Assembly: GCF_000621965.1 (NCBI RefSeq)
Contig: NZ_JHWX01000012.1
Span: 1-64,000, forward strand
Length of the DNA stretch: 64,000 bases
Direction: 5' to 3'
Source: Methanobrevibacter wolinii SH
Lineage (GTDB): Archaea > Methanobacteriota > Methanobacteria > Methanobacteriales > Methanobacteriaceae
Part shown: in pieces, positions 34,467 through 43,483 of the stretch
Numbering within the stretch: the stretch's first letter is position 1
Layout: each line of letters starts with the position of its first letter
Translations under genes and position numbers: made by a program
Notes under the pieces: model-generated
Databases searched by the model: none
What the model saw: the letters and a program-made list of their open reading frames with translations, nothing else
Told to the model about the DNA's origin: nothing

Positions 34467-35078
34467 ATGTCTAGTAAAAAAGAATGTTTAAAACAAATGA
34501 GAAATGTTATAGATGGTGTATTAAGCACTGTTGATTCTGAAGGAAATCCTCAAAGTAGAGTCATTGATATAATGCATATTGATGAAGAAACAGTTTATTT
34601 TTTAACAGCACGTGGAAAAGATGTTTATAGAGAAATAATGAATCATCCACAAATTAGTTATCTTAATTTTAAAGATAATAAATCAGTAAGAATTACAGGA
34701 ACTACTAAAAAATTAGAAAACCAGAAAAAATGGATTGACCTTATGTTTGAAGAAAATTCATATATGAATAATGTTTATCCAGGAAATGCACATTATATTT
34801 TAGAACCATTTAAAATTACTGATGGAGAAATTGAATTCTTTGATTTAACACAAAAACCAATTTTAAGAGAACATTTTACTATTGGAAAAGGTGAAATTAC
34901 TGAAAAAGGATTTTACATAAGCGAAGAATGTATAAATTGTGGTTTATGTATCAAAAATTGTCCACAACAAGCAATTATCAAAAAAGAACATTCATATATT
35001 AGAAAAGAACATTGCCTACACTGTGGTTTATGCTTTGAAAATTGTCCAGTTCAAGCAATTAAAAGATTAAACCCATAA
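34467..35078 (+). CDS. FMN split-barrel protein fused to a 2x[4Fe-4S] ferredoxin
   Basis: A 203-residue fusion. Residues 1-135 are a pyridoxamine-phosphate-oxidase-like flavin barrel ('MRNVIDGVLSTVDSEGNPQSRVID'). Residues 145-200 hold two ferredoxin motifs, 'CINCGLCIKNCPQQA' and 'CLHCGLCFENCPVQA'. Flavin plus two clusters suit one-electron transfer, so it could be the reductant of the radical SAM enzyme just upstream. The gap is 137 bp with AAGGG before the ATG, so it may have its own promoter. Related FMN proteins are widespread in gut anaerobes. Confidence 0.85.
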   Translation: MSSKKECLKQMRNVIDGVLSTVDSEGNPQSRVIDIMHIDEETVYFLTARGKDVYREIMNHPQISYLNFKDNKSVRITGTTKKLENQKKWIDLMFEENSYMNNVYPGNAHYILEPFKITDGEIEFFDLTQKPILREHFTIGKGEITEKGFYISEECINCGLCIKNCPQQAIIKKEHSYIRKEHCLHCGLCFENCPVQAIKRLNP

Positions 35079-35150
35079 TTTTAATTTTTTATAAATTAAA
35101 AACTTATTTTCTAAACTCAATAAACTTATAATAAAATTATAATGAAGTAA

Positions 35151-37832
35151 TTATTTATTATTAATTACTTCAGTATTACGTGTATCTTCATCTAAAATAC
35201 AAATACTTTCATCATTTTCCATATCATGATAAAATTGAAGTATTTTTCCTTGATAAAATTCAATTACTTGAACCATATCATAAATTTCATCACTAAGTTC
35301 TGAATCTATTTCTGGTAATTTATTTGTATATCCTTCAAATAAATCTTTATTATATTCAATTCTTGTTTCATCCTCAAATAATGATCCATAATATATATCT
35401 GATTCTACAAGGTCTTGGAACATGTGACTACCAAAGGAAAGCTCTGGAATATATCCAACTTCACTATATGATTCTTCAAGAATTGCTGAAAAATAACTTA
35501 TATCTGCAAATGTAACTGGAATTCCAAGTTCTGGTGAAGAAGTACCAAGCCTTCCAGGAACTATTAACATTGCATTTTTATTATTATTCTTACAATAAGT
35601 GTTAATTTTTCCAATTATTGTTGCAATTGAACTTTTTTTAGCATATGGATATTCATAGTATAATTTTGGATTTACATAAACTAAAGTATCTATTATATCT
35701 TTTCTTGATCTACCCATTGATGAATTAATAATATGGAAATATACTTCATCTTTTCCTTCTGGGATTTCAATATTCTCATTTGATGTTGATACTTGAAGTG
35801 GTCTACATTGTAATAAATTAATTACATAAGAATTATTTTCACCTACATTAATTGTATACTCAATATCTACATGATAATTATATGCAGAATCCAAAGTTTC
35901 AAGTAATTCTTTCATTGTTTTTGTAAATTTATCATTTTGAGTTAAACCTTTACAATTTACAAAAACCACTTCCCTATCTTGACCTCTTTCTCTAAATTTA
36001 CGTTCTGCATCGTTATCATGTTCTATTAAAACTCTTTTTGCATAAGGAGGTATAATTTTTAAACCTTCTAAAACAGGTGTTTCTGCAATTTTAACATTTT
36101 TTAAATCAAGTAAATCAAGATAATGTTGTGAGTGTTTATGTCTTTCAATTACATCAGGTTCAATAATTGCATTTGGTTTATCTAAATTAACAATTCTAGG
36201 ATAATCTCTTAAAGTTCTATCTACTGCTTTTGTACCAAGACCCATTACAAGTCTTAACATTCCAGTATCATGATTCATATCAGGAAGTGGTGTATAAAGA
36301 CTATATGAAAATCCTACACCTGCAGCAGTTGGGAAAAAATAATCTCCATAATATGAACCTGAAACCCTTTGAACAAGTAAAGCCATTTGTTCATCTTTAT
36401 TATCTAAACCATTGATACGTCTATAATCAAGTGCAGATATATTCATTGTACTTGCATAAACCCTTTTAACTGCATCTTCAAATGCTTCTAAACGTTCTTC
36501 AAGAGTACCTCTATTTACACAGAATATAGATTCATATTTTCCTGCAAATGCATTACCAAAACCATCTTCTAAAAGACTACTTGATCTTACAATAATTGGG
36601 CTTTGACCAAAATATTCAAGTATTCTTCTAAATTCTTCTTTAATTTCTTCTGGAAAAGTTCCTTCCCTTAGTCCTTTTTCTAATTTTTTACCAGATTTAT
36701 AATATCCATCTTTTGTCCTTTGTTCAACACGAATATCCCACAAATTATTAGAAACAATATAAGTATAAAACATGTCTGAACCTATAAAAAAGGAATCATC
36801 AGGTTCAAATTGTGAATAAATATCTGGTCTATCTTTTTCAATGATTTTACGAGCAAGTAACATACCACAACTTTTACCACCAATCATACCACTACCAATA
36901 AGGCGATCATAAATTGTAAAGTAATCTTTTGCACTAAAATACTTTTTAACTTTTTCTGCCATATCTTTTTCTTTAGTCATTAGCATATTACACATTTCAT
37001 CACATTTATCAGTTATATCTTCACCATTTTCATATTGTAATAATGCTAATTGAAAAAAACGTTCCCAACTATCTGTATTTTGTTTATTATGATATGCAGA
37101 TGCTTTATTAACAATTTTATAAAAGTTACTTACTTCCATACCATCAGTTAATGCTTTTAAATTTTTAGTTTTAGGTTCATACTTATGTCCTAAAAACATT
37201 TTCTGTGAATATCTATTCCATACTTTTAATGGGTGTATATAAACATTAGTTTTATCAGAATAAATATCTAAAAATAGTTGTGTAGTTTCACGAATTTTAG
37301 CAATTGCTTCAAAAGAATGTTTTCCTCTAATAATAGGGAAATATGCAATAGTATCTAATGAAAATAAATAAGGACAAGTTACTTTAAAAAAATTTCCCAT
37401 CATTAAATCAGTAGACCATACAGATTGAAGGTCAGATAAACAGTCAAATACATAAAATGCATTTTTACCTTCTTTTGTAATAATATTATGAACTTCTAAA
37501 GTAAAAGATTCAAAAAGATCATTTGGATTTACTCTATATACTTTAATACCATTATGTTCAATCATTGAAAATTCATTAAATTCATTTTCCCTTTCTTCTT
37601 CTAATTTTTCTAGCTCATCCTCACTTAAATTAATAAGTGGTTCATGCTGACCAAAATTAATATAAATCATGTTTCTATTATCTTCTAAACCTTGTTTTAC
37701 AAATGGTTCAGCGAAATATTTAAATTCATCTAAATTAGAAACTTGCCATACTACATTATCACCTAGACGAATATTATCTAATGTTTCATCTAATTTAGGA
37801 ATACCTGATTTTACTCTATCAAAAGCACTCAT
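35151..37832 (-). CDS. PEP synthase-like protein (PPDK ATP-grasp domain) with an N-terminal RecA-like domain
   Basis: An 893-residue protein. Residues about 1-230 resemble a degenerate KaiC/RecA-like fold ('FDRVKSGIPKLDETLDNIRLGDNVVW') without a Walker A loop. Residues about 310-690 are the PEP/pyruvate-binding ATP-grasp: 'GGKSCGMLLARKII', 'PIIVRSSSLLEDGFGNAFAGKYES', 'YASTMNISALDYR' and 'NLLQCRPLQ'. The swivelling phospho-His domain and the PEP barrel of true PEP synthase are missing; instead there is a 200-residue C-terminal region ('AMLIVPGRLGTSSPELGIPVTFADIS'). The reaction is therefore uncertain; a phosphotransfer regulator is possible. GAGGGAAG supports the start. Confidence 0.75.
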   Translation of the reverse strand: MSAFDRVKSGIPKLDETLDNIRLGDNVVWQVSNLDEFKYFAEPFVKQGLEDNRNMIYINFGQHEPLINLSEDELEKLEEERENEFNEFSMIEHNGIKVYRVNPNDLFESFTLEVHNIITKEGKNAFYVFDCLSDLQSVWSTDLMMGNFFKVTCPYLFSLDTIAYFPIIRGKHSFEAIAKIRETTQLFLDIYSDKTNVYIHPLKVWNRYSQKMFLGHKYEPKTKNLKALTDGMEVSNFYKIVNKASAYHNKQNTDSWERFFQLALLQYENGEDITDKCDEMCNMLMTKEKDMAEKVKKYFSAKDYFTIYDRLIGSGMIGGKSCGMLLARKIIEKDRPDIYSQFEPDDSFFIGSDMFYTYIVSNNLWDIRVEQRTKDGYYKSGKKLEKGLREGTFPEEIKEEFRRILEYFGQSPIIVRSSSLLEDGFGNAFAGKYESIFCVNRGTLEERLEAFEDAVKRVYASTMNISALDYRRINGLDNKDEQMALLVQRVSGSYYGDYFFPTAAGVGFSYSLYTPLPDMNHDTGMLRLVMGLGTKAVDRTLRDYPRIVNLDKPNAIIEPDVIERHKHSQHYLDLLDLKNVKIAETPVLEGLKIIPPYAKRVLIEHDNDAERKFRERGQDREVVFVNCKGLTQNDKFTKTMKELLETLDSAYNYHVDIEYTINVGENNSYVINLLQCRPLQVSTSNENIEIPEGKDEVYFHIINSSMGRSRKDIIDTLVYVNPKLYYEYPYAKKSSIATIIGKINTYCKNNNKNAMLIVPGRLGTSSPELGIPVTFADISYFSAILEESYSEVGYIPELSFGSHMFQDLVESDIYYGSLFEDETRIEYNKDLFEGYTNKLPEIDSELSDEIYDMVQVIEFYQGKILQFYHDMENDESICILDEDTRNTEVINNK

Positions 37833-38256
37833 AATAAAACTTCCCTCTGTTTATTTAATAAGAACATTCTTTAATTCTAGAAAAATATAATTAATTACTT
37901 TATAGAAAAACGGTGCTTTATTTAATTTACTTAAATAAAACTTATAAATAGGATTTCAACAAAGTTTTATTATTAATATACATTCTTATGTAATTTCTAT
38001 ATAATATTTTTGAAAACTTAATTCAATAAAAAAATAGTTATATAAACCATATATTTAAAAAAAAGTTATGATTACTAAAAAAGGTATTAAAATAAATAAT
38101 CATTACTAAAAAATAATATTAAATAAATATAATTTACTAAAAAAAGGTATTGAAAAAAAATATAAAAAAAGTATTAAAATATTATTAAGGTATTGAAATA
38201 ATATAATTTACTAAAAAAGAAATATAATTTAAAAAATAAATTAAAAAGAATATAAT
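37833..38256. other. 424-bp intergenic region with ACTAAAAAAGGTATT repeats
   Basis: TTACTAAAAAA(A)GGTATT-like units recur at about 38072, 38133 and 38208, spaced about 60-75 bp. A fragment of the dispersed element end, ATTTCAACAAAGT, lies at 37950. No gene. Confidence 0.5.
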
Positions 38257-39783
38257 TTAATCAGTATTTGCATAAATATTATATTCCTCTTTTAATTCTC
38301 TTCTAAGTAATTTCCATCCATTTACCCTTGGAAGAGTACTTGTTGTGAAATATTTACGTGGAACTTTATATCTTGCAAGTTCACTACGTGCATATTTATC
38401 AAGATCTGCTTTTAATTCCTCTTCTTTATCATCATCATAAACATCTTTTTTCCATATTACTGCTGCAACTGGAAGTTCTCCTCTATGACAATCATCTATT
38501 GAGAAAACAGCAATATCCTCAACTGCTGGATGTTTAATTAATATTTCTTCAACTTCAGTAGGATATATTTTCCATCCACTCATTACAATCATATCTTTTT
38601 TACGATCTGTAATAAATAGTCTGTTATCTTGATCTATATAACCAATATCCCCAGTTAAAAACCATCCATCATCACGAAATGCATTTTTTGTAGCTTCTGG
38701 CATTTTCCAATAACCACTTGCAACTGCAGGTCCACGTAAAGCAATTTCTCCTTGTTCATATTTTTCCATTTCTTTATCTGCATTATCAGGATCTACAATT
38801 TTAACTTCTGAAAAACAAACAGGATGTCCTACACTTTCAAATCTATCTGCACTATAATAATCTTCTGGTCTAATTACTGTACCAGTTCCAATTACAATAG
38901 TTTCACTTAATCCATATGCATTAATAACAGGTATTCCATAAATATGTTGGAATTGTTTCCATATTTTTTTATGTAATGGTCCTCCACCAGATATAATTTC
39001 ACGTACTGAATTAAATTGTTTAGCATATTCAGGGTGAGTTGTTAATGTATGAATTACAGGAGGCATTCCAGCAAGTACTGTTACTCTTTCTTCATCACAT
39101 AACTTCCTATAATCATCAATATTATACTGTTCCATCATTATATATAATGCTCCACAACTAAGAGCAGAAATTGCCCATGAAAGACCTACATGAGCCATAG
39201 GATATATTATCAATGCAACATCACTTTGTTTTAATGAAAGAACATCTGCTTCATTATGTATTGCACTAAACCAATTACCATGAGTAAGCATAGATCCTTT
39301 AGGTTTACCTGTTGTACCTGAAGTATATTGAAGTTGACATAAATCATCCCAATCTGTTGTTTCAGCAGGTAAAACTTCTTTTTCTCTGTATGATTCAATT
39401 TCTTCTGGTTTAGGTATATAAGAATCAATTCCTAAATGGTCAATTACTTCTTTAGCATCATCATCAGTAACTATAAGTTTTGCATCTGCATTATCAACCA
39501 TATATTTTAATTCATGTTTAGTAAAAATCCTATTAGTTGGTATTACAACTGCACCTATTCTCCATCCTGCTAATATTGTAAATAAATATTCTGGACAATT
39601 TTTTAAGTATATTAAAATTCTATCTCCTTTATTAATACCATTAGATTTTAATATTCTTCCAATTTCAGATATGATTGATAATATTTCTCCAGATGAATAT
39701 TTAGTATTACGTTCAGGACAATAAAATACATCTTTTGATAGACGTTTACTATTTGCATCTAAAAATGTAGTTATGTTAAGTAT
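38257..39783 (-). CDS. acyl-CoA (AMP-forming) ligase with AUA in place of a start codon
   Basis: An AMP-forming ligase. 'LQYTSGTTGKPKGSMLTHGN' is the P-loop, 'INAYGLSETIVIG' motif A4/A5, 'WFLTGDIGYIDQD' the Asp motif and 'DRKKDMIVMSGWKIYPTEVEE' the hinge. The first in-frame ATG is at 39501 (414 residues), but coding continues upstream for 94 codons, including 'NCPEYLFTILAGWRIGAVVIPTN', typical for the family N-terminus. At the far end GGGAGGAG is followed, after five bases, by codon ATA (39783) and preceded by TAA. No ATG, GTG or TTG exists between. Either AUA initiates or the start has mutated; full length 508 fits the family. Substrate: a short or aromatic acid (unsure). Confidence 0.75.
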   Translation of the reverse strand: MLNITTFLDANSKRLSKDVFYCPERNTKYSSGEILSIISEIGRILKSNGINKGDRILIYLKNCPEYLFTILAGWRIGAVVIPTNRIFTKHELKYMVDNADAKLIVTDDDAKEVIDHLGIDSYIPKPEEIESYREKEVLPAETTDWDDLCQLQYTSGTTGKPKGSMLTHGNWFSAIHNEADVLSLKQSDVALIIYPMAHVGLSWAISALSCGALYIMMEQYNIDDYRKLCDEERVTVLAGMPPVIHTLTTHPEYAKQFNSVREIISGGGPLHKKIWKQFQHIYGIPVINAYGLSETIVIGTGTVIRPEDYYSADRFESVGHPVCFSEVKIVDPDNADKEMEKYEQGEIALRGPAVASGYWKMPEATKNAFRDDGWFLTGDIGYIDQDNRLFITDRKKDMIVMSGWKIYPTEVEEILIKHPAVEDIAVFSIDDCHRGELPVAAVIWKKDVYDDDKEEELKADLDKYARSELARYKVPRKYFTTSTLPRVNGWKLLRRELKEEYNIYANTD

Positions 39784-39895
39784 TTAAACTCCTCCCATCT
39801 ATTATTTCCATATATCTTTTATTAATTATTATTTTAATTTAAAAATTAAATTTAATTATAATATAAACTTAAATCTATTAAATAATCTAAAACTC

Positions 39896-39979
39896 AAATC
39901 CACCAAATAATTCAAACCTCAAAAAACTCAAAAATTTAAATCCATTAAATAATTCAAACCTTAAAAAACTCGAAATTTA
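39896..39979. repeat. 42-bp tandem duplication
   Basis: Two copies starting AAATCCACCAAATAATTCAA and AAATCCATTAAATAATTCAA at 39896 and 39938, with 42-bp period. It lies downstream of the LeuB/AksF gene stop at 40022 on the minus strand. Confidence 0.75.
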
Positions 39980-40021
39980 ATTAATAATATTAATCTATTT
40001 AATTTAGGATAAATATTTTAA

Positions 40022-41029
40022 TTATTTTTCTAATTCTCTTAAATTACATACAATAGCATCAGCCATTTCATATGTTTTATTATTTCCACCTAAATCAGGA
40101 GTTCTAATATTTCTTTTTCTTAAAACTTCACGACATGCTTTTTCAAGAAGTTTAGCTTCATAATCATATTTAAGATATTTTAACATCATACTTGTAGAAA
40201 GTAACATTGCTATTGGATTTGATATGTTTTTCCCTGCAATATCAGGTGCTGAACCATGTACTGGTTCAAATAATCCATTATCATCACCAATATTTCCACT
40301 TGGTGCAAGTCCAAGTCCACCTACAAGTCCAGCAGCTTCATCAGATAAAATATCTCCATAAAGATTTCCTGCAACAATAACATCAAACATTTGTGGATTT
40401 TGAACAATAAACATTGAAGTTGCATCTACATAATAATCATTAGTTTCTATATTTGGATATTTTTTAGCTACTTCATAGAAAGTATCTCTAAATAAGCCAT
40501 CTGTTTTTTTAAGAACATTTGCTTTATGTGAAGCTACAACACTTTTTCTATTATCTTTTATTGCTTCTTCAAATGCAAGTTCACAGATTCTTTCTGATGC
40601 TTTTTTTGTAATTATTTTATTTGCAATTACCCTCTCATCTTCTTCAATAACAGTTTCATCTTGTGAATATAAACCTTCAGTATTTTCACGTACTATTAAA
40701 AAGTCAACATCATCATAAAGACAATTTACTCCTTCAAAAGATTTAATTGGTCTTAAATTTCCATATACATTTAATTCTTTTCTTAAAGTTACAATTGGAC
40801 TTTTTTGTCCTGGAGTAGATGTAATTGCTCCAAATAAAGTTGCATCTGATTTTTTAGATTGTTTTATTGTATCCTCTGGAATTGTTGATCCATTATCTTC
40901 AAAACATTCTCTTCCAGCAGGCATTTCTGTATAATCAAAGTTTAATTCAAAGTAATCTAATACATATAATGCAGCATTCATTACTTCTTTACCTATTCCA
41001 TCTCCTGGAATTGTAGTTATATTAATCAT
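40022..41029 (-). CDS. isopropylmalate/homoisocitrate dehydrogenase family (LeuB or AksF)
   Basis: A 335-residue decarboxylating dehydrogenase. 'TTIPGDGIGKEVM' is the N-terminal loop, 'LRKELNVYGNLRPIK' and 'FLIVRENTEGLYSQ' carry substrate Arg residues, 'ASHKANVLKKTDGLFRD' has the catalytic Lys, 'NLYGDILSDEAAGLVGG' the metal Asp, and 'EPVHGSAPDIAGKNISNP' the NAD loop. Methanogens need two such enzymes: LeuB for leucine and AksF for 2-oxosuberate (coenzyme B). The sequence alone does not decide which. GTGAG precedes the ATG. Stands alone. Confidence 0.88.
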   Translation of the reverse strand: MINITTIPGDGIGKEVMNAALYVLDYFELNFDYTEMPAGRECFEDNGSTIPEDTIKQSKKSDATLFGAITSTPGQKSPIVTLRKELNVYGNLRPIKSFEGVNCLYDDVDFLIVRENTEGLYSQDETVIEEDERVIANKIITKKASERICELAFEEAIKDNRKSVVASHKANVLKKTDGLFRDTFYEVAKKYPNIETNDYYVDATSMFIVQNPQMFDVIVAGNLYGDILSDEAAGLVGGLGLAPSGNIGDDNGLFEPVHGSAPDIAGKNISNPIAMLLSTSMMLKYLKYDYEAKLLEKACREVLRKRNIRTPDLGGNNKTYEMADAIVCNLRELEK

Positions 41030-41089
41030 TTTCTCACTATAAATTTGATTTTAGACATATTTTATAAAATTTTAAAGTTATTTAGAGTC

Positions 41090-41189
41090 CGTTGAAAACT
41101 ATTTTTTATAAAAATTTAAACTTAATTAATATTTGAAAATCAATTTTAAGAAAGTTTATTTATAAAAAATGTCAAGAATTTCAACAAAC
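41090..41189. repeat. dispersed ~100-bp intergenic element, copy B
   Basis: It starts CGTTGAAAACTATTTTTTAT and ends AAGAATTTCAACAAAC. Most positions agree with copy A (6838-6936). GTTGAAA and TTTCAAC at the ends are inverted repeats. It lies between argB and the LeuB/AksF gene. Confidence 0.75.
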
Positions 41190-41270
41190 AGTTATTTAAA
41201 ATCCTTTTGAAAACATTAAATTAAGATAAAATTAAGTTTTAATTAAAAATAAATTAGAATTAATCTAAAT

Positions 41271-42152
41271 CTATTTATAAATCATAGTTCCAATACCACC
41301 ATCAGTAAATATCTCAAGAAGTATAGAATGAGGTATTCTACCATCAAGAATATGAGCAGATTTAACTCCATTATTAACTGCATCTACACATGTTTCAATT
41401 TTAGGAATCATACCTCCAGAAATAATACCTTCATCAATTAAATCAGGAACTTCATCTACATGAATTCTATGAATTAAACTATTTTCATCATTAGGATCAC
41501 GTAAAACACCTGGAACATCTGTTAAAATAATAAGTTTTTCTGCACCAACACTTTGAGCTATCTCTCCTGCTGCAGTATCTGCATTAAGATTTAATGTAGA
41601 ACCATTATCAGAAATTCCAATAGGTGCAATTACTGGAATATAACCATTCTTAGTAAACATTTCTAAAAGACTATGATTTACACAAGTAACTTCACCAACT
41701 AATCCTAAATCAATTTTTTCAGTTTCACCAGTATTTACATCGGTGAAAAATTGAATAGGTCTTTTTTTAGCATGAATAAGTTCTGAATCTTTTCCAGAAA
41801 TACCGATACCTTTTCCACCATGAAGATTAATTTGAGAAACAATATTAGTACTAATTTTACCAACAAGAACCATTTTAATAATTTCCATAGTTTCTTCATC
41901 TGTAACACGAAGACCTTTAATAAATTTAGGTTCTTTACCTAATCTATCCATAGATCTAGAAATTTCAGGTCCTCCTCCATGAACTACTATAGGGTCCATA
42001 CCTACATATTTTAATAAAACTGTATCTCTTGCTGTGGAAGCCATAGATTCATCATCAACCATTGCATGGCCACCATATTTAATTAGAATTTTTTTATTGT
42101 GGAATTTTTTAATATAAGGTAATGCTTCCACTAAAATATCAACATTTTCCAT
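41271..42152 (-). CDS. argB: acetylglutamate kinase
   Basis: A 293-residue amino-acid kinase, second step of arginine synthesis (N-acetylglutamate to its phosphate). '[12 protein letters not shown]' and '[18 protein letters not shown]' are the phosphate and substrate loops, '[15 protein letters not shown]' and '[24 protein letters not shown]' follow in the right order, and '[10 protein letters not shown]' closes the ATP site. GTGAT precedes the ATG. argJ lies apart at 52337, so arginine genes are scattered. Confidence 0.96.
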   Translation of the reverse strand: MENVDILVEALPYIKKFHNKKILIKYGGHAMVDDESMASTARDTVLLKYVGMDPIVVHGGGPEISRSMDRLGKEPKFIKGLRVTDEETMEIIKMVLVGKISTNIVSQINLHGGKGIGISGKDSELIHAKKRPIQFFTDVNTGETEKIDLGLVGEVTCVNHSLLEMFTKNGYIPVIAPIGISDNGSTLNLNADTAAGEIAQSVGAEKLIILTDVPGVLRDPNDENSLIHRIHVDEVPDLIDEGIISGGMIPKIETCVDAVNNGVKSAHILDGRIPHSILLEIFTDGGIGTMIYK

Positions 42153-42309
42153 AGTATCACTAAAAATAAAAAGTAAAATAATAAAGAATTCTCTTTAAGA
42201 ATTCTATAATAATAAATTCATATATTTATAATTTTAAAATTCAATATATAAAAATATATTTAAAAAAATAGACAAAATTAGATAAAAAATAAAAATAAAA
42301 AATATTAAA

Positions 42310-43332
42310 CTATTTATTCCAAAACATTATGGTTTTACCAAAACGTAAATTAATATCTTTATTAAATGCTTCATCAACATCATTTAAAGAATTAACAGTA
42401 ATTACATCACCAACAAGATTTTCAAGATAAGTTAATATTTTTGGGTATTTTTTATATAATTTAAACACATCTAAAAAGTCTTCACGACCACTTCTACTAA
42501 CACCAAATATATGTAAACCTTTTGATAAAATATCCCTTGTATTAATAGGGACCTTATATTCACTAACTCCTAAAAGACAGATTGTACCTTCAGGTTCTAT
42601 TAAATCAATAATTTGATTAATAGCATCCTGTGAACCTAAGCCACCAACACATTCAATAGCATGATTAACTTTTAAATCATATGGAATATCATCAACTAAA
42701 TAAGCACCATCAACAAAAGAAAATAAATTTAATTTATCCCTATGAACACCAAAAACATAAATTTTTGATTTAGGCATTATAAACTTTAAGATTAAAGCAG
42801 TGATATAACCAAGATTACCATCACCCCAAACACCTATAATGTCTCTTCTTGAATTTCCAATTAAATTAAATCTTTTTATAGCATGAACACTTACTGAAAC
42901 AAATTCTGTAAAAGAAGCAACATGAAGATTAATATCTTCTGGAAGTTTAATAAGACGATTACTATCAATTATAACATAATCTTCCATAAATCCATCTAAA
43001 TCACTAGAACGGAATTTTGATGATTCTAAATAATTTTCAGCAATTAAATCATCATGTTCATAAGGAGTATTTGGTATCATTACAACCATATCACCAGGTT
43101 TAAAAGTGTTTGTAAAGTCTTTTACAACTTCACCTATTGATTCATGAATAAGAGCCATAGGTAATTTTTTAGATAAAGTTTGTGAAGAACGTTTTCCCTG
43201 ATAATATCTTTGATCAGCATGACAAATAGATAGATACTTAGGTCTAACAATAACCTTATCTTGTGTATCTACATCTACATATACTTCCTCAAATAATCTA
43301 GGAGATACTAATCTACACACAGTATTAATCAT
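42310..43332 (-). CDS. tarJ: ribitol-5-phosphate dehydrogenase-like MDR (TarJ-type)
   Basis: A 340-residue medium-chain dehydrogenase. 'LSICHADQRYYQGKRSSQTLSKKLPMALIHESIGEV' with Cys/His/Glu is the catalytic zinc region and pattern of TarJ, which reduces ribulose 5-phosphate to ribitol 5-phosphate with NADPH. 'IIGVWGDGNLGYITALILK' is the cofactor loop. It lies 151 bp downstream of a TarI-like cytidylyltransferase on the same strand; together they would make CDP-ribitol. AGGTG gives the start. Confidence 0.8.
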   Translation of the reverse strand: MINTVCRLVSPRLFEEVYVDVDTQDKVIVRPKYLSICHADQRYYQGKRSSQTLSKKLPMALIHESIGEVVKDFTNTFKPGDMVVMIPNTPYEHDDLIAENYLESSKFRSSDLDGFMEDYVIIDSNRLIKLPEDINLHVASFTEFVSVSVHAIKRFNLIGNSRRDIIGVWGDGNLGYITALILKFIMPKSKIYVFGVHRDKLNLFSFVDGAYLVDDIPYDLKVNHAIECVGGLGSQDAINQIIDLIEPEGTICLLGVSEYKVPINTRDILSKGLHIFGVSRSGREDFLDVFKLYKKYPKILTYLENLVGDVITVNSLNDVDEAFNKDINLRFGKTIMFWNK

Positions 43333-43483
43333 AAAAACACCTTAAACAAGAAATTATTATTTAAATACAATATATTATTTATAAATAAATTACTACTTAA
43401 ATACACCAAATACTAACTTAAAAACCAACAATAACTAAATACCAATTAAATATACCATATAACACCTAAAAAACATATAATAA

